NCBI GenBank assembly: GCA_003557605.1 | Contig: PWNW01000037.1 | Location: 1-6,610, forward strand | Origin: Spirochaetaceae bacterium | GTDB lineage: Bacteria; Spirochaetota; Spirochaetia; PWKH01 | Reading direction: 5' to 3' | Length of the DNA: 6,610 bases | In this document: positions 1 to 5,648 of the stretch, piece by piece | How the letters are laid out: every line of letters begins with the position of its first letter | Position numbering within the stretch: the first letter of the stretch is position 1 | Made by a program: the position numbers and the translations under genes | Notes under the pieces: generated by a model | The model's database searches: none | The model's input: only the letters and a program-made list of their open reading frames with translations | What the model was told of the DNA's origin: nothing

Positions 1-2
1 GA

Positions 3-293
3 CTCAAGGAACTGGAGGCATCATCAAAAATTCTCGGGGAAGCGAGGGGAATTGGTCTCATGATGGGCCTTGAGATGGTTGAGGATAAGAAGACCCGTAA
101 GCCCTCCTCCGAACTGGCAAAGAAGGTAAGAAAATATGCTCACCAGCGGGGAGTAATGATAGAGGTGGGAGGCCACCACAGCAACGTTGCCCGATTGCTG
201 CCTCCGCTGGTTATTACTGAAGAACTGCTGATGAAGGGAATTGATGTGCTTGCTGGAGTCATCAGGGATCTGGAAGAAGGAAAGATTTCCTGA
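3..293 (+). CDS. doeD: Class III PLP aminotransferase, C-terminal part (probable diaminobutyrate aminotransferase, DoeD-like)
   Basis: This is the last 96 codons of a gene whose 5' part lies before the window; the frame is open from base 3 to the TGA at 291-293. The visible part is the C-terminal small domain of fold-type I, class III aminotransferases. It shows ARGIGLMMGLEMV (the usual RG.GLM.G.E block) and, further on, NVARLLPPLVITEE, matching the (V/A)R.LPPL.IT block of diaminobutyrate, GABA and ornithine transaminases. The PLP-binding lysine and the substrate-specificity residues are outside the window. In ectoine breakdown, DoeD moves the amino group of L-2,4-diaminobutyrate to a 2-oxo acid and gives L-aspartate-beta-semialdehyde. 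The next gene encodes a semialdehyde dehydrogenase, and doeA lies downstream, which supports this choice over GABA aminotransferase. EctB, which runs the same reaction for ectoine synthesis, is an alternative that the fragment cannot exclude. The family call is firm; the substrate is inferred from context. Confidence 0.7.
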   Translation, partial: LKELEASSKILGEARGIGLMMGLEMVEDKKTRKPSSELAKKVRKYAHQRGVMIEVGGHHSNVARLLPPLVITEELLMKGIDVLAGVIRDLEEGKIS

Positions 294-298
294 GGAGG
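293..298 (+). promoter_or_regulatory. Shine-Dalgarno site of asd
   Basis: AGGAGG overlaps the last base of the aminotransferase stop codon and lies 6 bases before the ATG at 305. It fixes the asd start and suggests translational coupling between the two genes. Confidence 0.8.
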
Positions 299-304
299 TG
301 CGAT

Positions 305-1327
305 ATGGCAAGAAAAGCATATACCGTAGCTGTTGTCGGCGCACTTGGGGTAGTTGGAACGGAAATGATATCCACCCTTGCCAGGAGAAATTTTCCGGTT
401 GCTGAGCTTGTTCCTCTTGATGTCGCTTCACAGGCCGGAAAAAAGATAACCTTCCAGGGAAGAATCTGGACAACCAAGGAAGCAAAGGAAGGGGCATTCA
501 AGGGAGTTGACATTGCAATATTTTCAGCGGGGGGCCAGGCAAGTTCTTATCTGGCACCTTTTGCTGTCAATGAGGGAGCTGTTGTTGTTGACAACAGTTC
601 CTACTGGAGAATGGATCCGAACTGCCCTCTGGTAATACCTGAGGTAAACCCCGAAGATCTTGACTGGCATAAGGGTATCATTGCAAATCCGAACTGCTCC
701 ACCACCCAAATGCTGGTAGTGCTGAAACCGCTGCATGATGCCGCCGGCATCAAGAGAGTGGTTGTATCAACCTATCAGGCGGTATCAGGGTCCGGAAAGA
801 AGGCCATGGACGGTCTCAGGGATGAGGCTGCAGAGATGCTCTCTGAAGGGAAGGTGAGCACCTGCAGAGCCTACAACCAGCCGATTGCGTTTAACTGCAT
901 TCCTCATATTGATGTATTCCAAGACCATGGGTACACCAAAGAGGAATACAAAATGGTGAATGAGACCCGGAAGATGCTCAGTCCTGATATTAAGGTGACT
1001 GCCACCTGCGTGCGTGTGCCGGTCTGGTACGGGCATTCGGAGTCTATCAACATTGAGACTGAAAAGAAGCTTACCGCTGAAGAAGCCGCTGCTATACTTT
1101 CCAAGGCACCGGGAATCAAGGTTATTGACGACACTGTCCAGGAGATGTATCCCACTCCTCTGATGAGTGATCATGAGGACCTGACTATGGTGGGCAGGAT
1201 TCGTGAAGATTTTAGTGTAGAAAACGGCATTAATCTTTGGTGTGTATCAAATAATGTTCGAAAAGGGGCTGCCCTGAATGCGGTCCAGATAGCAGAAAAG
1301 CTGATAGAGAGAAATCTGGTGAAGTAA
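305..1327 (+). CDS. asd: Aspartate-semialdehyde dehydrogenase (phosphorylating, Asd type)
   Basis: A full-length 340-residue protein of the usual Asd size. Asd interconverts L-aspartyl-4-phosphate + NADPH and L-aspartate-4-semialdehyde + NADP+ + phosphate in the cytoplasm. Visible motifs are the Rossmann dinucleotide loop VVGALGVVG (residues 10-18), the active-site NPNCSTTQ with catalytic Cys131, Gln158 in QAVSGSG, Arg237 in RVPVWYGH and the acid/base His244. All expected catalytic positions are therefore present and the enzyme should be active. It sits 11 bases after the aminotransferase and touches the next gene (TAA then ATG). Asd normally belongs with lysine/threonine biosynthesis. Here it stands between a diaminobutyrate-type transaminase and an amidohydrolase in a likely ectoine operon, so it probably handles the semialdehyde released by the transaminase. 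The described ectoine pathway uses DoeC, an unrelated non-phosphorylating aldehyde dehydrogenase. A housekeeping asd that merely lies in this operon is the alternative. The enzyme family is certain; the catabolic role is inferred. Confidence 0.93.
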   Translation: MARKAYTVAVVGALGVVGTEMISTLARRNFPVAELVPLDVASQAGKKITFQGRIWTTKEAKEGAFKGVDIAIFSAGGQASSYLAPFAVNEGAVVVDNSSYWRMDPNCPLVIPEVNPEDLDWHKGIIANPNCSTTQMLVVLKPLHDAAGIKRVVVSTYQAVSGSGKKAMDGLRDEAAEMLSEGKVSTCRAYNQPIAFNCIPHIDVFQDHGYTKEEYKMVNETRKMLSPDIKVTATCVRVPVWYGHSESINIETEKKLTAEEAAAILSKAPGIKVIDDTVQEMYPTPLMSDHEDLTMVGRIREDFSVENGINLWCVSNNVRKGAALNAVQIAEKLIERNLVK

Positions 1328-2500
1328 ATGAATATTCGTGACACCGTAACGGCATATACCGAGGAACTCATCACCCTGCGCAGGGATTTTCATGCATATC
1401 CGGAGCTTGGGTTTCAGGAGTTTCGTACCGCTGAAGTAGTTGAACAGTATCTCCAGGCACTGGGACTGGAGACCGTGCGATGTGCGGGGACCGGGGTAAC
1501 TGCAGTGCTTGAGGGAAGGCGACCTTCCCCAGTGCTTCTGCTTCGTGCCGATATGGATGCCCTGCCGCTGCAGGAAGAAAACACCTTTTCATATGCTTCT
1601 AAGCATCATGGCGTGATGCATGCCTGCGGCCATGATGCACATATGGCAATGATGCTGGTTACAGCAAAGATACTCTGTCAGATGCGTGAATCCATGGAGG
1701 GAACTGTCAAATTTGTGTTTCAGCCTAATGAGGAAATTGCCGGAGCTGAAGCCATGATAGAGCAGGTGGTGCTTGAACGTCCCCGAGCGGATGCTGCTAT
1801 GGGGCTCCACATCTGGACCCCGCTGCCCAGCGGTTCCATCGGAATAAAAGCTGGTGCCGTCACGGCATCTATGGATGTATTTTCTGTCAGGATTACCGGA
1901 AAGGGGGGCCATACCGGATACCCGGAAAGTGCCGTTGACCCGGTAATTGCTGCAGCAGATGTTGTTCAGAGCGTCCAGAGAATCCAAACCCGCCTGATAT
2001 CCCCAATGAAATCAACGGTTATTATGTTTGGAAAGATTCAAGGGGGGACTAAGAATAATATTATTCCAGATGAGGTTGTTCTTGAGGGGACAATTCGGTA
2101 TCTCTATGCTGCTTCACCAGACCAAAACCCCACTGAGCAGTTTCGGAGCTTGGTATCGAAGGTGTGCAGCCTTCACCGATGCTCCTGCTCTGTTCATATT
2201 GAGCATGAAAACGATGCGGTGGTAAACAGCAGCATGATGGCATCTCTTGCAAATGATGCTGCTAAGGAAATAGTCGGAGAAGATCAGGTGGTGGAGCACG
2301 CTTCAATGGCCTGCGAGGATTTTTCAGCTTTTGCGGACCGTGTTCCTTCAGTATTTGCATTTATTGGTACTGCGCGGGAGGAGGCCCACAGCACATACCC
2401 GCATCATAATCCGCGTTTTACCATAGATGAGCAGACTCTCTCCACAGGGGTTGAGTTTCTCGTTTCAGGTGCCCTGAAGTTTTTTCAAAGGAACTCATAG
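1328..2500 (+). CDS. M20D-family metallo-amidohydrolase (candidate N-acetyl-diaminobutyrate deacetylase)
   Basis: A complete 390-residue protein of the M20D peptidase/amidohydrolase family (hippurate hydrolase, IAA-amino acid hydrolase, N-acetyl-diaminopimelate deacetylase). Motifs in order: RRDFHAYPELGF (18-29); LRADMDALP (72-80); HACGHDAHM (98-106), with predicted metal ligands Cys100 and His102; QPNEE (132-136), with the general base and ligand glutamates; His161 in GLHIW; GKGGHTGYPE in the dimerisation domain, with His195; and HHNPRF near the C-terminus, with His360 as last ligand. All metal and catalytic positions look intact. The family hydrolyses N-acyl amino acids, and known members remove acetyl groups from diamino acids. 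Because doeA and a diaminobutyrate-type transaminase share the operon, the likely substrate is N-acetyl-2,4-diaminobutyrate. That would fill the step done elsewhere by DoeB/EutE, which belongs to another family. The ATG abuts the asd stop codon and has only a weak purine stretch upstream (GAGAGA near 1306-1311), so translation probably depends on coupling. The family call is very firm; the substrate is inferred. Confidence 0.9.
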   Translation: MNIRDTVTAYTEELITLRRDFHAYPELGFQEFRTAEVVEQYLQALGLETVRCAGTGVTAVLEGRRPSPVLLLRADMDALPLQEENTFSYASKHHGVMHACGHDAHMAMMLVTAKILCQMRESMEGTVKFVFQPNEEIAGAEAMIEQVVLERPRADAAMGLHIWTPLPSGSIGIKAGAVTASMDVFSVRITGKGGHTGYPESAVDPVIAAADVVQSVQRIQTRLISPMKSTVIMFGKIQGGTKNNIIPDEVVLEGTIRYLYAASPDQNPTEQFRSLVSKVCSLHRCSCSVHIEHENDAVVNSSMMASLANDAAKEIVGEDQVVEHASMACEDFSAFADRVPSVFAFIGTAREEAHSTYPHHNPRFTIDEQTLSTGVEFLVSGALKFFQRNS

Positions 2501-2611
2501 GTGCTGATGCATATTGACGTTGAAGATACAAAGGAGGTGAACAGAAGCAATACACAGAAGAAGGAATTCAATGAAACATTGAAGAATTATATTTTTTAAG
2601 GGGGATTTATT
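2501..2611 (+). other. Intergenic leader before the TRAP genes, with orphan Shine-Dalgarno and possible tiny ORF
   Basis: This 111-base gap is noticeably A-rich compared with its neighbours. It holds a near-perfect Shine-Dalgarno sequence, AAGGAGGTGA at 2531-2540, with no ATG, GTG or TTG at the usual distance behind it. The frame from ATG 2507 to TAA 2597-2599 is open for 30 codons. It lies in the same frame as the amidohydrolase and follows that gene's TAG directly, but has no good ribosome site of its own and no recognisable domain. A TATATT at 2588-2593 has no matching -35 element. The gap may be a leader that sets binding-protein expression, or a gene remnant. No hairpin terminator was found in it. 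Confidence 0.45.
2599..2605 (+). promoter_or_regulatory. Shine-Dalgarno site of the TRAP binding-protein gene
   Basis: AGGGGGA ends 6 bases before the ATG at 2612 and supports that start, which also begins a good signal peptide. Confidence 0.65.
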
Positions 2612-3673
2612 ATGAGAAAAATGTTTTTGTTTTTTGTTGTGCTGGCACTTCTTGTTCCGGCAGGCATGCTGTTCTCTGCAGGACAGCGTGAAGCGGATCC
2701 TACCGACACGGTACATGCGCGCCTTGCATCTGAGGAGGTTGAAGGTGATTTCATGACCGTCTGGGCGGAGAACTTCGCAGAATTCATGTACGAAGAGACT
2801 GACGGAAGAATAACAATTGATGTGTATCCCTTCGGAACCTTGGGTGATACCCGCGATATTAACGAACTTGCACAGCTTGGTGTTGTGGAATTTGTCTTTT
2901 CAGACTATGCATGGATCAGCGCATTTGTCTCCCAGGCCAATGCCCTTGCACTGCACTATGTCTGGCCGAGAGATAACCTTCCTGAAGTTCTTGAATGGGT
3001 TGTTCAGAACGGTGACTACATGGTGATGCTGGAAGAAAAATTCCGCCAGAACGGTCTTGTTCCGCTTGGAATACTTTATGAAGGCTGGCAGTGGATTACT
3101 TCAAAGTATCCTGTTTATGAGCCAGCAGACCTGCGGGGACTGAAAACACGGATCATGGGTTCACAGATGCTCAACAGAAATTATCTTGCCTTCGGTATGG
3201 ATCCTACTCCAATGTCCTACGGTGAAATTTACAGTGCTCTTCAGACTGGACTGATTGATGCCCAGATTCAGCCGATGTTTGCCAACTACAGCATGGGGTT
3301 TTATGAAGTAACTGAATACTTTGTGCAGCTCTGGGCAGAGCCGTTTCTCGGCATACCCACAGTTAACATGCAGTTTTTTGACTCTCTGCCTGAACATGAA
3401 CAGCAGCTGATGAGAGATTACTGGGCAAACGTCGTAATTGAATCCGCTCAGTGGATTGATGAGAAAAATGCCCGGGACCTTGAGCAGATCAAGGCGGAGC
3501 GGCCAAGCATTACCTTTGTTGAATTTGATGATGACCAGATTGCTGAACTGAGAGAAATTACCAGAACTCAAGTGTATCCGAGGTTTCCGGAAATCGGCGG
3601 ACCCGATTCCGATGTAATGCTCGAAGCACTGCTCAACGATATTGAAAACGCAAAAGCAGCTTTAGGGCTGTAA
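2612..3673 (+). CDS. dctP: TRAP transporter periplasmic solute-binding protein (TeaA/UehA-like, probably ectoine binding)
   Basis: A 353-residue DctP-family binding protein that captures the solute in the periplasm and delivers it to the QM membrane pair. Residues 1-23 form a signal peptide (MRKM, then a hydrophobic stretch ending FSA), with likely cleavage before GQREAD. There is no lipobox cysteine, so the mature protein should be soluble. The N-terminal lobe shows EEVEGDF (41-47) and VYPFGTLGDTRDINELAQLG (71-90). The hallmark arginine, which pairs with the substrate carboxylate in nearly all DctP proteins, is Arg180 in LKTRIM. PTPMSYGEIYSALQTGLIDAQ (198-218) is the standard hinge and ligand-site block. 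From memory of TeaA of Halomonas, several segments match in order: E.EGD, FG.LG...DI, PTP..(W/Y)GE(V/I)Y..LQTG.IDAQ-like, and P.F......YEV. This similarity and the neighbouring doeA favour ectoine or hydroxyectoine as ligand. Another carboxylate cannot be excluded. A stem-loop follows the gene and may raise its yield over the membrane subunits. Confidence 0.9.
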   Translation: MRKMFLFFVVLALLVPAGMLFSAGQREADPTDTVHARLASEEVEGDFMTVWAENFAEFMYEETDGRITIDVYPFGTLGDTRDINELAQLGVVEFVFSDYAWISAFVSQANALALHYVWPRDNLPEVLEWVVQNGDYMVMLEEKFRQNGLVPLGILYEGWQWITSKYPVYEPADLRGLKTRIMGSQMLNRNYLAFGMDPTPMSYGEIYSALQTGLIDAQIQPMFANYSMGFYEVTEYFVQLWAEPFLGIPTVNMQFFDSLPEHEQQLMRDYWANVVIESAQWIDEKNARDLEQIKAERPSITFVEFDDDQIAELREITRTQVYPRFPEIGGPDSDVMLEALLNDIENAKAALGL

Positions 3674-3692
3674 TCAAACCAGTAAATCAAGG

Positions 3693-3721
3693 GGAAATCC
3701 GGGCTTCATGCCCGGGTTTCC
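3693..3721 (+). promoter_or_regulatory. Intercistronic stem-loop between TRAP binding protein and membrane subunits
   Basis: The arms GGAAATCCGGGC (3693-3704) and GCCCGGGTTTCC (3710-3721) pair over 12 base pairs with one U-G wobble and a 5-base loop, TTCAT. No T-run follows (CGTAATG comes next), so it is unlikely to be an efficient intrinsic terminator. Its place, right after the binding-protein gene and 25 bases before the next start codon, is typical of mRNA-stabilising or partially attenuating hairpins. Such hairpins keep binding protein in excess over its membrane partners. Confidence 0.75.
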
Positions 3722-3746
3722 GTAATGATTCAGAAAGGTAAAACCA

Positions 3747-4355
3747 ATGAGTAAACAAAAGAGGGGCACCGAAGGAAAATTTATCAAGGTGTGGAAAAAA
3801 GCAGGGTCCGTGGCTGCAGTAGTTGTTGACCGGCTGGAGGTGACCATTATCTCTCTCAGTACGGCTCTGCTTGCTGTGCTGCTGATAGCAAACGTGGTTG
3901 CAAGGTCTTTTTTCCGAAGTATTTATTTCGCTGAGGAAGCAGCTCAGTTTCTCATCATCATGGTTACGTTTGTCGGCACCAGCTATGCAGCCCGGAAAGC
4001 TCGGCATATTAGGATGGGGGCGATCTTGGAGGCTATGCCTCCTAAGCTGGAGAAGATATTTGTCATCCTTATGTCATCGATAAGTGCACTGGTTATGTTT
4101 ATTCTTGCATACCATGCATATCAGTATATGGATATTGTCCGGTTTCGGGGACAGACAACACCGTCTCTAAGGGCACCGTACTGGACGTTTCTCATCATAG
4201 CTCCAATTGGATTCTTTATGGCTGGATTTCAATATGTCAGAACGCTGATAAAGAATATTGTTGAAAAGGACGTCTGGCTGTCACCGGAGCAGCAGAGTGA
4301 GTATGAGGATGAAGCTGTGATGATTGCCCAAGAAACACAAAAACAGGAGGAGTAA
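3747..4355 (+). CDS. dctQ: TRAP transporter small membrane subunit (DctQ family)
   Basis: A 202-residue integral membrane protein with four predicted transmembrane helices at about residues 31-53, 66-86, 103-124 and 145-168, the standard DctQ topology. The segment FAEEAAQFLIIMVTFVGTSY, followed by AARKARHIRMG, matches the family's conserved EE.....(L/I)....F.G..YA.R...HI block between helices 2 and 3. DctQ forms a fixed scaffold with the DctM transport subunit and is needed for docking of the binding protein. The N-terminus is basic (SKQKRGTEGKF), and the C-terminal tail from about residue 172 is acidic and glutamine-rich (EQQSEYEDEA). AAAGG at 3734-3738 lies 8 bases before the ATG. The gene lies between the binding protein and DctM, with only 4 bases before the latter, in the usual P-Q-M order. 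Identification rests on topology, motif and context. Confidence 0.92.
   Translation: MSKQKRGTEGKFIKVWKKAGSVAAVVVDRLEVTIISLSTALLAVLLIANVVARSFFRSIYFAEEAAQFLIIMVTFVGTSYAARKARHIRMGAILEAMPPKLEKIFVILMSSISALVMFILAYHAYQYMDIVRFRGQTTPSLRAPYWTFLIIAPIGFFMAGFQYVRTLIKNIVEKDVWLSPEQQSEYEDEAVMIAQETQKQEE
4345..4350 (+). promoter_or_regulatory. Shine-Dalgarno site that sets the dctM start at 4360
   Basis: AGGAGG inside the last dctQ codons is 9 bases from the ATG at 4360. The earlier in-frame ATG at 4324 would lie inside dctQ, lacks such a site and would add a basic, non-family extension of 12 residues. The start at 4360 is therefore preferred. Confidence 0.8.
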
Positions 4356-4359
4356 CAGC

Positions 4360-5637
4360 ATGAATATGATGTGGATCACAATGATAGGTATGCTCCTTCT
4401 GGGCTTTCCTTTCATGATTGTTATTTTGGGGTCCCTGCTGCTGTACCTCGGTATAGAGATGCCTATGATGAACACCCAGATTGTGGTGCAGCAGATTATT
4501 TCCGGTTTCATACCACCGGCGTTAGTCTGCGTGCCGATGTTTATCCTGGGTGCAAACATCATCACTTCAGGACAGGCGGCAAAGCGGCTGATCAACATGA
4601 TCAGGGTATTTATGGGCCACATTCCCGGAGGAATGGCAATTACCACCAATGCCAGCTGCACCCTCTTCGGTGCAGTTTCAGGTTCGACACAGGCCACAGT
4701 AGCCGCCATCGGCGGAACCATGAGGCCCATGCTGCTTAAGGCAGGATACTCCAGTCCCTTTACCTTGGGGCTGATCATTAACTCAAGTGACATTGCTCTG
4801 CTTATCCCTCCGAGCATAGGATTTATTGTCTATGGGGTTGTGACAAGCACATCAGTGGGGAAGCTGTTTCTTGCCGGAATCGGTCCGGGGCTGCTGATAT
4901 TTTTTCTGTTCTCCATCTATGTGTTTTTCTATTCCCGACAGAAAAAAATCGGCATCATGCCGAAGGCAAGCCGGAGGGAACAGCTTGTTGCTATGAAGGA
5001 GGGGGTGCTTGTACTGGGTTTCCCACTTATCATTGTGGGTGGAATCTATGCCGGGATCTTCAGTCCTACAGAAGCTTCTGCTGCGGCTGTTGCCTATGCA
5101 CTGCTCCTTGAGGGAGCAATTTACCGGACCCTCACCTGGAGAAAGTTCATCACTGCAGTGCTTGATGCGGGGATTATTACGGGGGTTGTGTTCATTCTGG
5201 TAGGTGCAGGACAGGCTTTCTCATGGCTTATCAGCTTTTTGAGGCTTCCCCAGCAGTTTATGCCGGCGATTATTGGCCAGAATCCCACTGAACTTCACTT
5301 GATAATTATTGTGGTGATATCCTACTTTGTCGCCTGTATGTTTGTCGATCCAATTGTAGCCATCTATGTGCTGAGTCCGATCTTTCAGCCCTATGTGCGC
5401 TCCATTGGAATAGATCCGATCCTTCTGGGAACGCTGGTGGTGCTGCAGGCAGCTATCGGTTCAGCTACCCCGCCCTTCGGGTGTGATATCTTTACAGCTC
5501 AGCTGATATTCAGGAGGCCCTATTTGGAGGTTATCAGGCACACGCCGCCGTTTATCTTGATACTGATACTCTCAACGGTGCTGATCATTCTCTTCCCGGG
5601 TATTGCAACCTGGCTGCCTTCAATGGCCAGACTGTAG
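4360..5637 (+). CDS. dctM: TRAP transporter large membrane subunit (DctM family)
   Basis: A 425-residue, very hydrophobic protein with about 11-12 membrane helices, the normal DctM length. It is the Na+-coupled transport subunit of the TRAP system in the inner membrane. Family landmarks, numbered from the ATG at 4360, are GAVSGSTQATVAAIGG (104-119), IPPSIGFIVYG (149-159), GIYAGIFSPTEASA (228-241) and IGSATPPFGCDIF (366-378). The two halves each carry a Gly/Ser/Pro-rich re-entrant segment, as expected for the inverted repeats that form the substrate and sodium sites in this superfamily. All landmarks are intact, with no frameshift. The start at 4360 gives MNMMWITM and begins directly at the first helix. 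The gene follows dctQ after 4 bases, and its TAG overlaps the ribosome site of the next gene, so expression of the three is probably coupled. The substrate cannot be read from this subunit; ectoine is inferred from the binding protein and doeA. Confidence 0.94.
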   Translation: MNMMWITMIGMLLLGFPFMIVILGSLLLYLGIEMPMMNTQIVVQQIISGFIPPALVCVPMFILGANIITSGQAAKRLINMIRVFMGHIPGGMAITTNASCTLFGAVSGSTQATVAAIGGTMRPMLLKAGYSSPFTLGLIINSSDIALLIPPSIGFIVYGVVTSTSVGKLFLAGIGPGLLIFFLFSIYVFFYSRQKKIGIMPKASRREQLVAMKEGVLVLGFPLIIVGGIYAGIFSPTEASAAAVAYALLLEGAIYRTLTWRKFITAVLDAGIITGVVFILVGAGQAFSWLISFLRLPQQFMPAIIGQNPTELHLIIIVVISYFVACMFVDPIVAIYVLSPIFQPYVRSIGIDPILLGTLVVLQAAIGSATPPFGCDIFTAQLIFRRPYLEVIRHTPPFILILILSTVLIILFPGIATWLPSMARL

Positions 5638-5640
5638 GAG
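5635..5640 (+). promoter_or_regulatory. Shine-Dalgarno site that sets the start of the racemase-family gene at 5649
   Basis: TAGGAG includes the dctM stop codon. It is 8 bases from ATG 5649 but only 2 bases from the in-frame GTG at 5643, so ATG 5649 is the more likely start. Confidence 0.65.
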
Positions 5641-5648
5641 CGGTGCTG

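Noticed and set aside
785..1174. Minus-strand open frame opposite asd
   Set aside because: It is fully contained in asd, with no recognisable motif.
3..2500. Ectoine biosynthesis (EctB with Asd) instead of degradation
   Set aside because: No ectA or ectC is seen, while a hydrolase (DoeA), an amidohydrolase and an uptake system are present. The aminotransferase fragment alone cannot exclude EctB, but the context favours catabolism.
1328..2500. Hippurate or auxin-conjugate hydrolase as the specific function of the M20D gene
   Set aside because: These are frequent automatic names for the family; nothing in the operon points to aromatic acyl substrates.
2588..2593. TATATT as a -10 promoter element for the TRAP genes
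   Set aside because: No -35-like hexamer lies about 17 bases upstream. The TTGACG at 2514-2519 is too far away, and the resulting transcript start would fall almost on the ribosome site.
2498..2599. Read-through of the amidohydrolase TAG into a 32-codon in-frame extension
   Set aside because: The family's usual length ends at this TAG, the extension has no domain, and an open run of this size in A-rich DNA is not rare.
3161..3571. Minus-strand open frame of 136 codons opposite the binding-protein gene
   Set aside because: It lies wholly inside a clear DctP-family gene, has no ribosome site or domain, and is best explained as a shadow of codon bias.
3693..3721. Stem-loop read as a rho-independent terminator that splits the operon
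   Set aside because: No T-tract follows the stem, and the essential membrane partners of the binding protein lie directly downstream.
4281..4817. Long open frame on the minus strand opposite the dctQ/dctM junction
   Set aside because: It is antisense to intact, well-conserved membrane protein genes, matches no family I recognise, and its hydrophobicity mirrors the codon bias of the plus-strand helices.
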